A stretch of DNA of 64,000 bases from Gigaspora rosea (taxonomy: Eukaryota > Glomeromycota > Glomeromycetes > Diversisporales > Gigasporaceae). The notes beneath the pieces were generated by a model that worked only from the letters and a program-made list of their open reading frames with translations, was not told the DNA's origin and did not search any database. Below are positions 9,501 to 21,372 of the stretch, in pieces; the first letter of the stretch is position 1, and the number at the start of each line of letters is the position of its first letter. The translations under genes and the position numbers were made by a program. The stretch spans positions 138,888 to 202,887 of the forward strand of contig QKWP01000565.1 of assembly GCA_003550325.1 (NCBI GenBank), written 5' to 3'.

Positions 9501-11903
9501 ATGTCTTCAAAGAGGATCGCAGATACTTTTGGAGTTATAAATGCGTGTACAAAAATAGCATCGAATTTTATAAAACTTCAAGCAACTAATGCTAATATTA
9601 TTTTAAAATCATCAAATTGGAGATGGTCAGTTAAATATCAGCCAACATACAAAGAATCTGTCTATCAACATAAACAAGATAATGATATTGAAGAAATTGA
9701 TAGATTATCGAAACAAGGTATTCATCAAATTCCATTTCCAATTATTTTATTATTACTCTATTCATGATATTATTGAATTGCATATTATTATTTTTTTTTT
9801 TTAAACAAAAGAAACAGAAGATAAGCCAAAGCATGAGAATGTCGTAACATCAAATGATGTGTCAATGTTTGAAAATTCCTCGGTCGAAGCATCAACTGAA
9901 ACCATTCATGAAACAAAGGTAAAAAATTAAAAAATTCTGGATTTCTGAATTTAAAGTGAAACTTATTTATTAGAAAATTTTAGAAATTATTTACTCTTAA
10001 CTTCAATTTTTATGTAGATACCTAAAATACTCAAAGAATCTAAAATGCCAAATACTAGGGTTTCCAGATTGTTTCATTATGGCGGTATATCTTTGTAAAA
10101 GCCAAATTTTCAATTTTATTTATTACTGGTTATAGTTGTAAGAAATATATATTTTGTCTTTATAAAAGGTTTGGCTATTGGATTAGGAATTGGTGCTCTC
10201 GGTGAATCGGTTAAAAGGGCTACTGGTGTTTCTGATGCTAAAAGTTATATATAAAATTTTTATTTTAATAACGAGTTTTTTTTTTTAAGTATATTTGTTT
10301 TGACAAATATATTTTTTTTTGACTTTAGCTAGTTCAGTATTTGTAAATGAAGCTAATATAGATCGTTTGGTTAACAAATTATCGAGGATGAGAGGTGCTG
10401 CATTGAAATTGGGCCAAATGTTAAGTATCCAAGGTAAAAAAAAACTCTTCTTAAATTTATACTTTAATTTATTAATTTACATTAATTCAAAATTATTTTG
10501 TAGGTAACGACATGTTACCAGGTCCATTAGAGCAACTTATATTAAAAGTTCAAGATAGCGCTAATTACATGCCAGGCTGGCAAATGGAAGTAATTAATTC
10601 AATCCTTTTTTTTATAAATTTCTTGAATTTAATCATTTCTCTAGTTTAAAAACTATTTACTAATTGTAAAATTACTATAGAAAATAATGTTGACAGAACT
10701 TGGTCAAGATTGGCGTAAAAATTTTTCATATTTTGATTCAACTCCAATAGCTGCAGCTTCTATAGGACAAGTACACAGTGCTGAGCTTGCATCAAGGCAA
10801 ATGAAATTAGCTATTAAAATTCAATATCCCGGTATTGTTGCCTCAATTGATTCTGATCTCGCCAATTTAAAGACTTTAGTAAAAGTTAGTAATTTATTAC
10901 CAAAGGGTCTCTATCTTGATAATACTATTAAAGTTGCAAGAAAGGAACTACTATGGGAAACTGATTATATTAGAGAAGCGGAATGTGTGGAAAAATTTCA
11001 AACTTTATTGAAAAATGATAAAAATTTTGTTGTTCCACAAGTAATTAAAGAACTATCAACAAAAATGGTCTTGGTTTGTGAAAGAATGATGGGAGAGCCC
11101 TTGACATATGCAGTAACATATGGTCAGGTACTAAGAGATCAGGTTGATAATAAGAAATATATACTTTTTTTCTTTATTGCAATTTGTTTTTTTTTTTTTT
11201 AAACTTATTTCTATTATAGATTGGAGAGAATATATTACATCTTTGTTTGCGTGAACTATTCGAATTTAAATTTATGCAGACTGATCCAAATTGGACTAAT
11301 TTCTTTTACAATAAGAAGACAAGGAAGGTATACCGACTTTAATCTAATTACTATGATAATTGCTATTATAATTTAGCTCTTTGTGTTAATAAAACTTTTT
11401 TTGATAGATTGAACTAATAGATTTTGGGGCGAGTAGAAGCTTCGATAATACATTTATAGACAATTATTTAAACATCTTAAAATCAGCATCTAAAGGTGAT
11501 AGAGAAGGTTGTGCATATTATTCAGAACAAATAGGTTTTTTGACAGGATATGAGAGTGAGGTAAAAGTTACTATATATCTTTAGAAATTTTTTTTTTTTT
11601 GATAATTATATTATTACAATATTAATGTAAATTAATTAATAGGTGATGAAGAATGCACATGTTGATTCTATTTTGACATTAGGTGAACCGTTTACAGCAC
11701 CAATTTATGATTTTTCAAAACAAACAATTACAAAAAGAGTAAGGAATTTGATTCCTACAATGCTTAAATATAGACTTACACCGCCACCAGATGAGACTTA
11801 TAGTTTACATAGAAAATTATCAGGTGCATTCTTGCTTTGTGCCAAATTAGGTTCTAGAGTTAGATGCAGAAAGCTTCTTGAAGAGGTTGCTGGTGAAATA
11901 TAA
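9501..11903 (+). CDS. COQ8: COQ8/ABC1 (ADCK3-like) ubiquinone-biosynthesis kinase-like protein
   Basis: Ten exons: 9501-9717, 9812-9918, 10018-10084, 10169-10243, 10329-10433, 10504-10589, 10681-11142, 11220-11327, 11408-11560, 11643-11903; 1641 nt, 546 residues. COQ8 is the atypical kinase/ATPase of the mitochondrial coenzyme Q complex. The family's defining features are all present: the KxGQ motif ([11 protein letters not shown]), the alanine-rich loop AAASIGQVH in place of a glycine loop, the lysine AIKIQYPG, the ExD motif [28 protein letters not shown], and the metal-binding IDFGA. Exon 7 has two possible in-phase donors; the second (after 11142) fits family spacing better. The exon 4 donor (gttata) is weak. 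The N-terminus is variable, as expected for an imported protein. No lesion is seen. Confidence 0.93.
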
Positions 11904-12154
11904 CAATTTGAGGATGAGATTTTAAAATATTCAAAATTTTTAAATAAAACATTCTTAATAACTCAAAAAAAAATTTTTTTCAAATAATCATGTAAATAAA
12001 GAATGTTTATTTATTATATAAAATTACAAAATTTTTCCAGAATTTAAAAAATAACTACTGTACTTTTAAACAGAGTTAATAAGTTTTGCAATCAAATATT
12101 GAATAAAATCCAGATATTTTATAATATAAAATCTTTCAAAATCAAATATTTAAT
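11904..12154. terminator. Shared 3' region of two convergent genes
   Basis: Only 251 bp separate the COQ8 stop from the MTHFR stop, so both polyadenylation zones must lie here or overlap. The DNA is AT-rich, with aataaa-like words on the plus strand (aaataaaac at 11941, aataaag at 11995). Exact cleavage sites cannot be placed. Confidence 0.4.
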
Positions 12155-13610
12155 TTACTCAATTCCAAAAAAAATTTCCCAAACACCTTCTGGGTTTACA
12201 TAATCATTATACACAAGATTAACCAACCACCAATTATCACCGATTTCTTTTAATAATTTTTGTGTCGTCGAATCTTTTGGATATAAACGTTCCCATTCAG
12301 AACATAATTCAAAAGCAACTTCCTTTTAAATGGTAAATAATTGTTAATTTATATAAAACAAATACAAAAAACCTTTTTTTTTTTTTTTTTTAAATTTACA
12401 CATACTTTCCAAGCCTTGAATGATACTTCTTCAATAATGGTTGGTTGAACAATTTCTTTACCAGGAAACACACCCCATGTGACAGCAGTAGATGTTTCTT
12501 CTTTTATATTTGTTTTAAACGCATGCTATACAAAATAACATTTTTTTTATAAGAAATATATATGTCAGTTATTAATCGACAAAACATAAATATACTTACA
12601 CTCCTTTTTGCAGCATAATATGTAATCCAACAATTCTCATCGATTATTTGAATTAATTTATCAAACTTTTCTTGGTTTACAAAAAATTCTACGAAAAATT
12701 TTTGATATATATATCCACCTTTTGGACCCCAGCCAAAATCTTTATCATCACTTTTAACCCCATTAACAGCTGGTTGTGAGCTTACTGTTAGATAACCAAA
12801 TTCATTAAGTTTAATAAGATTTGAACGAATTACGTCTGTTTCCTTTGATATAGGATCTTCTGACCAAGGAAATACAGGTATTTCACAAAGAATATAGGAT
12901 TTAAAAATCTGAATAATATCATCTAATGTTTTAGGTTCTCCCCAATACTCTAGAGCTTGATCTTTCTAGAAATGATTTGTAATATTCAGCGAAATGAAGA
13001 ACGAAACATAATCAATAAATATAATAGTTCTAATTCTTACTGAAATTCTCAAAGACATGCCGTAGACATCTAGCTCTCCGAATGCTTAAATAAATAAATA
13101 AATAAATATATATATATATATATATTAATAACAACAAAAAAAAAATAAAATGAAACATTTCATGAAATAAAATTATCATAAACACCTGGAGATTTTGAAT
13201 TGCCCCAACGACCATTTGGAAAGTTATCCCAATCGTCTGACCGACCCAAATAATCTTCACTCTGTTCTTTCCATATAATAGGTTTTGCAGCAGGTACTGA
13301 GCCATCAGGTTCCTAATAATTAGCATAACTATTAATGCATCAAAACTTTATTAGTCAAAAGTATTTCACACACCTGTCTAATAATGTCATTAGCGACATA
13401 TCCAACACTAGGTCTTCGTTTAATAGAACGTCTCAAATTTCTTTCTTCTTCTGTTGGTACAAACCCCATCTTTTCTAAAATCAACCGTACGGATTTTTCT
13501 AAATTCAATGTACAAAAATGGAATCCCTTCACATTATGTTTTTCATGTAATATAGTGATCATAGATATCGCGAGTGATACACCATAATCTTTTACAGCTT
13601 GATCATCATG

Positions 13611-13690
<80 letters not shown>

Positions 13691-15009
13691 GTTAATATAT
13701 AATATCAATATTATGTTGAATATGTTGAATAGCAATCTATACATAAAAAAAAAAAAAACCTTAATTTGTTCCAAAGCATTCAATATATCCGTTGGTATAT
13801 TTATTTTACAAAGATTTGTAACTCTTCGAAAACTGTTATAACCTTGAATTGGCATAATACCAGGAATAATAGGTACAGTTATACCTAATTATTGTCAATT
13901 ATTAACACTAATTAATATGTATCCCTTAAACATGAGATTTAAACATATGAGGCCTTAAAAATGGAAAGTTAAAATCTGACTAAATCTAACCAAGGCATCT
14001 CAAATTCTGTGTACATCGATAATAGACAAATTCGGAAATCCTTCTACATTTAAGGCCCAAATATTATAATTAATGATCACCAATTTTCCGACATTCTTTT
14101 TCCCATTCTACAAATGAATCAACATCATAAAATAATTGTGTAATTATAAAATCAGCTCCAGCATCAACTTTTTCTTTGAGATATCGTAAATCTTGAGCTT
14201 TATCATCAGAATCAGGATGACCTTCAGGATAACCTATTATAATGTAATTCTAGAATTTAATAATCAATTGTTAAAAAGTCAAACTCAATTATAAAAAAAT
14301 TTCTTTTTACCTGCAACTCCAATGCAAAACCAATCATTGTACTTTTTTCTAATACATTTTACTAAATCAATTGCACGTACAAAATTTCCATCACTTGGTG
14401 TCCAACTATCTTGACCACGTGGTGGATCTAATTATAAAGAGACTAGATTAGCCATTTGAATGAATTATATAAAAAAGGTTTAAATATTTTAAATATTTGA
14501 TATATACCACCACGCAAAGCTAGTATATTTTGTATACCCGAATTTTTGGCTTCCTATTAAAATTATACAAATCGAATGATGTAAAATGTCATTAAAAAAA
14601 AATTTACGTATATATTTATCATATTATATATTTGTAATAACTAACATTTAATGCTTCTTCTAAGATTTCATCAACGACATTAGTACATGTCAAATGCATA
14701 CACGTTTCTAAACCAAAAAGGCCTTGAGCTGTGGTACACATTTCTGTCGTCCTTTCCGCTGTACTACCTCCAGCACCCCATGTAAAAGAGACGAATAGAG
14801 GGTCCAAAACAGACATGCGTTTAAGTCTAACATAAAGATTTGATAAACCCTATAAAAAAAGAACATTTGTAGAAATATTTATAAGAAAATATAGTTTTTT
14901 AATCAATTATAAAATATAAACTAACATCATCAGTTTTTGGAGGAAAAAATTCAAAAGAAAAGAAAGGATCAGTTGATTTATGAGCATTTATTTTATCGAT
15001 TATTTTCAT
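12155..15009 (-). CDS. Methylenetetrahydrofolate reductase (eukaryotic two-domain type)
   Basis: Twelve exons, read downward: 15009-14926, 14849-14646, 14553-14508, 14427-14311, 14233-14081, 13884-13760, 13610-13374, 13312-13186, 13084-13041, 12965-12600, 12525-12406, 12322-12155; 1791 nt, 596 residues. The enzyme reduces 5,10-methylene-THF to 5-methyl-THF for methionine synthesis. The N-terminal FAD/folate barrel is shown by [35 protein letters not shown] and [15 protein letters not shown]. The C-terminal regulatory half is shown by [43 protein letters not shown] and a final [12 protein letters not shown]. The length is typical of yeast Met12/Met13. Intron 6 holds a 77-base homopolymer directly beside the acceptor. 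There are no frame lesions. Confidence 0.95.
13613..13689. repeat. 77-base poly(A)/poly(T) tract beside a splice acceptor
   Basis: On the coding (minus) strand this is 77 T followed at once by AG and MTHFR exon 7. It is far longer than the other polypyrimidine tracts of the window (usually 10-22 T). The exact length is unreliable in any assembly. Confidence 0.9.
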
Positions 15010-15694
15010 GATTGTAGTTTAAATTTGATAATGTAAATCAAAAATTGCAGATTGATAATGCCCACATTTTATAGGAAGATCGCATTCTAATCAGGAATAA
15101 TTATGTAACCTTATCATTATTATCGGTGGGTCGCTTCTTAACGTTAACATGTGACAGTAGGACAACCAAAATTTCCGGGTCGGAATTTAGCCCTAGTGGC
15201 AGAGGCAGTGGTGACAAAATCAAAATTATGTGATAAATTATGCGATGTTATGTGAACCATATTTGTGCAATTCGTGAGGATTGAGAAATACCGGATCCAT
15301 TAGACTTTATTTATCGACTAGTCAATAAATTGCTAATTGTATTAATTCTTGTAAAATTCCTACAATATGCGATACTTATTCAGCGGTGATATACTATAAC
15401 GAACATAAATTATTAATTTGATTTTAGGAAATACATTATTATTGATATGTTCATCATAAACAATGTACACTTGATAAATATCAATATAACGTTCTAAAAT
15501 CATATGATCTGATATCGTTGCTTAATTAAATTCTTGCCAGAGGAATTCTGAATGTTGATTGAACGTTTCCACATAATGGAATTTCTTAGAATTTTAGGGT
15601 TAGAGTGTAGGGTTTATATATGAGAAATTCCGATTATATATATATATATAGAGTTTATAATTAAGATTTAAGAAATTCTATTGTTATTAATAAA
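15010..15694. other. Upstream region of MTHFR
   Basis: No gene is seen. A (ta)n run lies at 15637-15651. No promoter motif can be supported. Confidence 0.35.
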
Positions 15695-15928
15695 TTAAAA
15701 ATACTTTTCAATCCAATTATAATAATTGATTCCATCCCTTTCTACACCAATTCCGTAATGGTAACAAATGGTAGTTTCAAAAATCTCCATATCATTACCA
15801 GCCTCGGCATAAACGTCTATCTTATTGCACGGTGTCTGACGTAACAATTCCGTGCCAATAACTGATAAGTAAATGAAAAAAGCACGGGTTGTCACATAAG
15901 ACCCGTGCAACAACTTAGGTGTGTGCAT
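15695..15928 (-). pseudogene. Possible Sel1-repeat protein fragment
   Basis: The last third of this 77-residue open stretch, with CYHYGIGVERD and a following YYNWIEKYF, resembles one Sel1 unit (pattern: C-Y-x-x-G-x-G-V-x-K-D, then an aromatic/Lys-rich helix). The preceding residues do not look like the family. With a single degenerate unit and no kinase domain nearby, it is best read as a scrap of one of the many Sel1-like genes of these fungi. Confidence 0.4.
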
Positions 15929-16752
15929 AACATGTCTTTTAACTACATACGCAAATTACTCTTGCGAAATTTAACTTTATTAATAAATTTTATTATATAA
16001 CAAAATTTATTGAAAACAAGCAGACTACTCGCACATATTATATTACTACGTAAACAAATTCTATAATTAGATAACCTCCCATTTAAGCAATAATAACCAA
16101 AAAATTCAGTTTCATACATATCAGATATGTTCGACTTTGATTTTGCTTCTATCAGATTTCTAATAAATTCATAATTGTAATGAATTTTTCGCGTTATAAA
16201 ATGTAATAACTTTTTTTATCACTATAAAAAAACTTACGTTCATTTTTCGATCATTTCTTTCCCGTAAGTGGTCTCTCAATTCCAAAATCACTAAAAATAA
16301 TGATACTAACAATAAGGAATTATGTGAGTAAAACGAAAAAATGATAAAAAAAAAAAAAAAGGAAAACAAAGAAGCTTACCAAAGTTTCTTTAATATCGAC
16401 GAAACATACTAGCAACAATAAACTAGAGATTAAAGAAAAAATGTATATATAAGATACTTATTTTTTATTTTAATTGCATTAAAGCTATGAACATCATGTC
16501 TCAAAAATTAAAAATGTGTGCATAAAAGGCACTAAAATTACATCATAGACATGAAGTTTGATTTAACTTCTCAAATTATTATTTCGTTTTGTTTATTAGA
16601 GCGAACTCAAATCGGAAGGCGAAAAAGAGAAGGAAAAAAAACCAAAAAACCTCCCCTATTCCTCTTATTGGTCCGTCAAAAGAGAAGATAAAGAAAAGAC
16701 GGGCTATTTGGATAACGCTGTCCAAGCGAACACATAAATCAACAAAGACAAC
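15929..16752. other. Intergenic DNA
   Basis: Purine-rich patch at 16600-16710; no gene. Poly-A at 16347-16361. Confidence 0.35.
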
Positions 16753-16963
16753 TGTTGGCTTTTAGGGCGTAACAGTATCTTTGGAACGAACTCCCACGAA
16801 GACGATATATCTTCGGAGCGAACTCCCACGAAGACGGTATATCTTCGGAGCGAGTAAAGACCTCTTCAGAGCGAGTTAAAGACCTCTTCAGAGCGTGGGT
16901 AAAAAAACGCGTATTTATAAACCAGATTTCTTGTGTAACAGCAACAAACAATCGATCTAATTC
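16753..16963 (+). repeat. Tandem repeats in a possible solo LTR
   Basis: Two 32-bp units (tcttcggagcgaactccc start) at 16778-16841 are followed by three shorter units (tcttcRgagcgagt) up to 16895. A TATA-like gtatttataaacc follows at 16911, and then tctggtacattttggccct at 16960, which resembles a decayed primer-binding region of gypsy elements. A TG start at 16753 would fit an LTR, but no partner LTR or target duplication is visible. Confidence 0.4.
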
Positions 16964-17600
16964 TGGTACATTTTGGCCCTAATTCCTAGTGTTCCGCACG
17001 GATCGGATCGGACGGAAAAGATCCGGATCCGATCCGAAACCGGATCCGATAATATGGTTATCTACATAATCGCTTTAATATTTTTTTTAATTATTATTTT
17101 CAAATCGTTAATAATTTAATAAGTTATTGAGCCAACTTATTTTCCAAGCGATTATCTTGTAATTTAAATAAAATTTATCAAAAAAAAATTAATATTTCTG
17201 GATATATCGATTTTATTTATTGCATATGCGTACTACAGCAGATAATTTCGTAAGGTGCCAGGCTTTAGATGGCCACCTAGTAGCCATATCTGCAACCCAC
17301 TATAGAAATTGCCTAATAAAATATTTTTAAGATGGATGCAAATGATTCATCATATCTGCATAATGTTCCCACGAAAGATTAATGCAAGTCTCTTATATGG
17401 TTTAATTTCAAGACTTTTTTTAAATGTGCAAGTGATTTCGCCGATTATTCATGACTTCTTAATACAAATGCATTATCCGGTTCAATCTCTAATTTATTTA
17501 AATCAGCAAGCGACTTATTATATCTATCTACTCAAGTATGACTTAAATATGAATTTAACAATGGTCGCATGATTTAAAACTATTGTCATGGCTGATGCTG
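16964..17600. other. GC-richer repeat end plus unassigned DNA
   Basis: Bases 16986-17052 are made of gatccg / cggatc palindromic words after tagtgttccgcacggatc, like one end of a hAT-type element whose other end is not seen. From 17309 an 87-codon open stretch exists, but another frame reads as well and nothing is recognised. Confidence 0.35.
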
Positions 17601-17780
17601 AAGTTTTGATATAGCAACAAGTTCTTCCACTCGGAGAGCCAAACCCACAAGGAGAATTATTTTTAGCTCTATTTTAGTTCTTCTCAATTTGCAATATAAA
17701 ACTCTGTATTCAAGTCTTCTGATAAAGTTTTTGTTATATATAAATATACTAACTACAAAATTTTTTATAGGTCGGGATTT
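17600..17780 (+). repeat. Dispersed repeat R2, copy 1
   Basis: Aligns with 53365-53550: shared words include cggagagYcaaacccaYaagga, agttcttctca, gagtttttgttatRtaYaaatatactaac and taggtcgg. This copy differs mainly by C-to-T and G-to-A type changes. Confidence 0.65.
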
Positions 17781-18129
17781 GTAGTTGAGTAGATCGAAAG
17801 TTATTTAATATTAAATATTATTTATATTATATATTATTAAATATATATAATTTAATATATATTATATATATTATATATATTATATAGATATGATTACCAA
17901 CTCTGACCATATATTCATGGTAAAATCACATAATAAATGGCATGCCCTTAAAACTAGACCTTTGATTATTAATTCTTAAAATAGCAAAAAACCTTAAAAA
18001 CTTGTAAATAAAATATTAAAATATAAGCAATCAATAGATAGGTTTTTTGTTTAAATCCAAGAGAGACAGATTTATAAGTAGTTTTTTTTTGTTTTATTAT
18101 TTTTAAAAATGAAAATATAATAATTGAAA
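17781..18129. other. AT microsatellite and AT-rich DNA
   Basis: Bases 17807-17889 are almost pure A/T (tatatatta arrays). No gene. Confidence 0.5.
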
Positions 18130-18462
18130 TACAGTCAGACTCTATAAATACAACTTCTATAAATACAATACCTTTCTAAATGCACATTTTTGTCTTGTCT
18201 GTAAGAAATGATTAGTGCTAAAAACATATTTTATATTTTGTAAATGCATGTTTTCTTAAAAATTTTCTATATTAACCTATCTTCCTAAATGCATATAGTC
18301 AATTAAATTTTAGTATTTAAAATAGGTTATATAGTTTTTAGTAGAAGTTATACAAACTTGATAATTAAATTTTAAAATTGCAATTTAATTGGCTTTTTTT
18401 AAATGCTAAATACACATTTTAGACTTGTCTATACACATTGCATTTATAAAGGTTTGATTGTA
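18130..18462. mobile_element. Mariner-like MITE, decayed
   Basis: The ends cagtcagactctataaatac and, in reverse complement, caatcaaacctttataaatg are inverted repeats bounded by TA on both sides (18130-18131 and 18461-18462). Repeats of ctaaatgcacatttt lie inside. 329 bp, no ORF. Confidence 0.6.
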
Positions 18463-20289
18463 TTTATATACAACAAAAAGTATATATATAAACTTTTTTC
18501 AAAATGACTGCTTAGAGTATAGAATTTTATTTAGTTTACTTATCAAAAATAATATATGGATAAGAATACAACTAGCCATATTGGTGTTTATTTAAATAGC
18601 TACCCAAAAGTTTTACACTAGCTGCTATACCTACAATCTATATACTGGCATTGTCTATTTTAACTCTCTAATTTTTCAGAATCTCAAAGAAGAACTCTAA
18701 TATAATTTAGATTCAAATTTCAATAGGATTTTAGTATGTATAAATTCTGTATTAGGTTTTGTCAATTATTGTAATCAGGTTTTAAAAATCAGTTATAATG
18801 TAACATGATTAGAAAATTTTAAAACAAATATTCATTTGGTTAAAAATCACTTATTTCTTAAAATTTTGTATAAGAAACTACCTTTAATACTCTAACAAAA
18901 GTTTTTGTTAAGCAGTTTTACTATATAAATTTTTTATTTAATACATAATTCTAATCCTAACTCTAATATAACTAATCTTTAAAGAATTTTTGCTATACTA
19001 CAAACCTGATACAGAATTTATACATGCAGTATTTTAGATAAATTAATGTATAAAATAAAGCAAATTTTAAAAAAAAATTTACTATATAAACATACAATAT
19101 TTAATAAATTTTTATACAAAATTTTTTTTGGGGTTCTAATCTTCTGCTTCTTAACTGATTTTAACCAATTTACCAGGATATTTACAGTACATATACAGTC
19201 AGTCAGCACCCCAAATCCTTTTTTTCATAGCTCTTAGAACTACTTAATTCTCGCAAGAATCTTGGTAAAGTAGTATCTGTTCCATTAGGTGTTATCTACA
19301 CTTCAATAATTTGTGCCATAGTATTAACTAATGCTTTGCAATCAGGGGTACCCTTGAACCACTACTATTACCTACTTTTGTCCTTGTAAGGTTTGCTCCA
19401 ATTCCAGAACACATCTCTATCTTCTATTCAGTTCTTATACTAATATATTCCAAACTTCCAAACCAGTTAGCCCAAATAGGTTAATTCACATGGTATTAGG
19501 TGTTATTAGGCTATGAAAAATTAATCATTGGTTTTCATAACCTGGCCAGGTCAAAATTTGGAAACATTGAGAAAAATTTTTTATATGTTTTAATAACCAG
19601 GTGAGATTTTAAAAAAATTTTATATATAAATTTTATAAAACTTTTATATGAAATTTTTTTTTTTAAAAAAAAAAAAAAAAGCCAGCTGGCCGGGTCAATT
19701 TAAAAAATTCATGCTATGAAAACCAAGTAATTAAATTTGTTTGGCCTTATAGTTCTTCTTTCTTTGGTACCTACTTCTATAGCATAGGTTCTTTTCTTTT
19801 AGTGTAACTCTAGTGACCATGTTGGTGGACCCATATATATACTGTATAAACTTATAATTCTTAGATAACAATTTTTTTAAAAAAGCAAATAATATATATA
19901 TAAATTTATTAGATTAATATCTATAAATAAAAAATCTAAAAAAAAAGATCTTCCGCAACTCTATCCGCCGATCACTTGTACCAACAAAATCGCTAAAATT
20001 CCGAAGTGAAGTTACGAAGAAAACAGAAGGAAAACTGGAAGACACATGCAGTTGGCAGCTATTATTTAGGGATACAGTTAATTGAGTATCTTGCTAGTAG
20101 CCCCAGAGTTTATCACTCACCACACCACCGGCACTTGTCGTTTAGAGGTAAAGTTCATAGACTACCTGCCGACAAGCTCAGAGTTTATCACTCACCAAAC
20201 TAAGAAGACTCCGGTTGGTTCCCTGTCGGATATTGGACTTACACGGGAAGGACAACACTCCTTTTTCTATTACAAGTGAAGAACTGGTG
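18463..20289. other. AT-rich, gene-empty block
   Basis: No protein family is recognised. A homopolymer hairpin of T then A lies at 19646-19680. At 20100-20200 the 18-mer agagtttatcactcacca occurs twice, about 75 bp apart. The few open stretches have no recognisable content. Confidence 0.4.
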
Positions 20290-20480
20290 CCATCGATTTT
20301 TTTTTTTCGAAGAATTTTCAGAAAAGTGGGCATTTTGCCGTACCCCCTCCAAAAGATCGGCAGTGTTTACTCCGTCCAAATCGGGAAGGCACCCATGAAG
20401 TTGGATTTGATCGTCACGAGTGGCTTGGAAACAAATCACGTGGACTGTCGGTTGAGGTCTTAGGAGAAACACTTTAGAAA
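20290..20480 (+). repeat. Dispersed repeat R1, copy 1
   Basis: Contains gtgggcattttgccgtaccc and ccctccaaaagatcgg, followed by gtgtttac and a tcacgagt block. The reverse complement of 53100-53235 and the stretch 27120-27290 show the same order of blocks. Open frames over it are by-products. Confidence 0.7.
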
Positions 20481-21003
20481 GTTCCCGAGTATTTTAGGTT
20501 TAGTAGTCGGGTCACTTAGACTACTTTTTTTTTTCGTTTAACATAATGGGACCTGGGCCATTGTTGGTTAGGGTTTTATGTTAAAATTTTTATTTCGAAG
20601 TCTGTCGGTTGTTGTGAAATAACCTAATAGCTAACTTTAGGCCACAGGTAAAGATCTAAAGTAGCGGGAGGCAATAGTGAAGCCCGAGTTTTTTTCATTC
20701 CCTTAGTTAAAAATTATATATTATCTTCCCTGCATGTATTAATAATATTAACTAATAAAGAATAAAGAGCCTGGTCTCGGTTATAAAACGAAAAAAAAAT
20801 AAATAAATAAAAAATCTATTATAATTCAAATACAAAATTCTATGTTAAATAATTCTATATATACATACATTTATAAAATAGTTGTTCAAATATCTTAACT
20901 TATAACTTAATTTGTTTTTAATAATTATTACATAAAAATTAGAATTATATAAAATACGGTATCTCATATGGAAGCATAAAAGAAAGCTTAATGGCATAGA
21001 TGC
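20481..21003. other. Non-coding DNA
   Basis: No gene. Poly-T at 20525-20535 and an AT-rich right half. Confidence 0.35.
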
Positions 21004-21323
21004 ATAAATATACCGTACGCCACCGACTATAGTACTCCGGGTACTATTCAATAAACCATCAAATATCTTGAATAGTACCCACCCGGGTACTAATCACGGA
21101 GGAGGGTACTATAATAAGGGGGTATTTTACATAACTTCAATATTATTTAATAAGGACTTCAAATCTAAATATATATACCTAGATAGAATAATACCAGGGT
21201 CTTATTCAATTTTCTGAATCACGAACCCATGAATAGTATCCGAGTCTTTTTCATGGGGGTATGATGACAAGGGAGTATTATGATAAGGGGGTATTATAGT
21301 CAGTGGCGTAGGTAATAAATATA
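21004..21323. mobile_element. MITE with tacgccactgactata ends
   Basis: The left end tacgccaccgactatagtac and the right end in reverse complement tacgccactgactataatac are nearly identical. The 9-mer ataaatata flanks it on both sides (21004-21012 and 21315-21323), although so AT-rich a duplication is weak evidence. The interior holds repeated ggagtactattNat and gggggtattat words. About 302 bp, no ORF. It lies 50 bp beyond the relic end of the HMG gene. Confidence 0.65.
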
Positions 21324-21372
21324 GTGTTCATGAAGCTTAATCTAATTGTGTCAGAAATTTCATAAAATATTC

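Noticed and set aside
13599-13855. Open frames of poly-Lys or poly-Phe on both strands
   Set aside because: They are translations of the 77-base homopolymer inside an MTHFR intron.
16739-16951. 70-codon frame with repeated TRSEE-like segments
   Set aside because: It translates the tandem DNA repeat; the repeat is the real feature.
17309-17572. 87-codon open frame
   Set aside because: Low-complexity composition, no recognised motif, and the neighbouring frame is equally protein-like but broken.
20006-20472. Four overlapping open frames on both strands
   Set aside because: They cover a dispersed repeat and a short duplicated 18-mer; none resembles a protein family.
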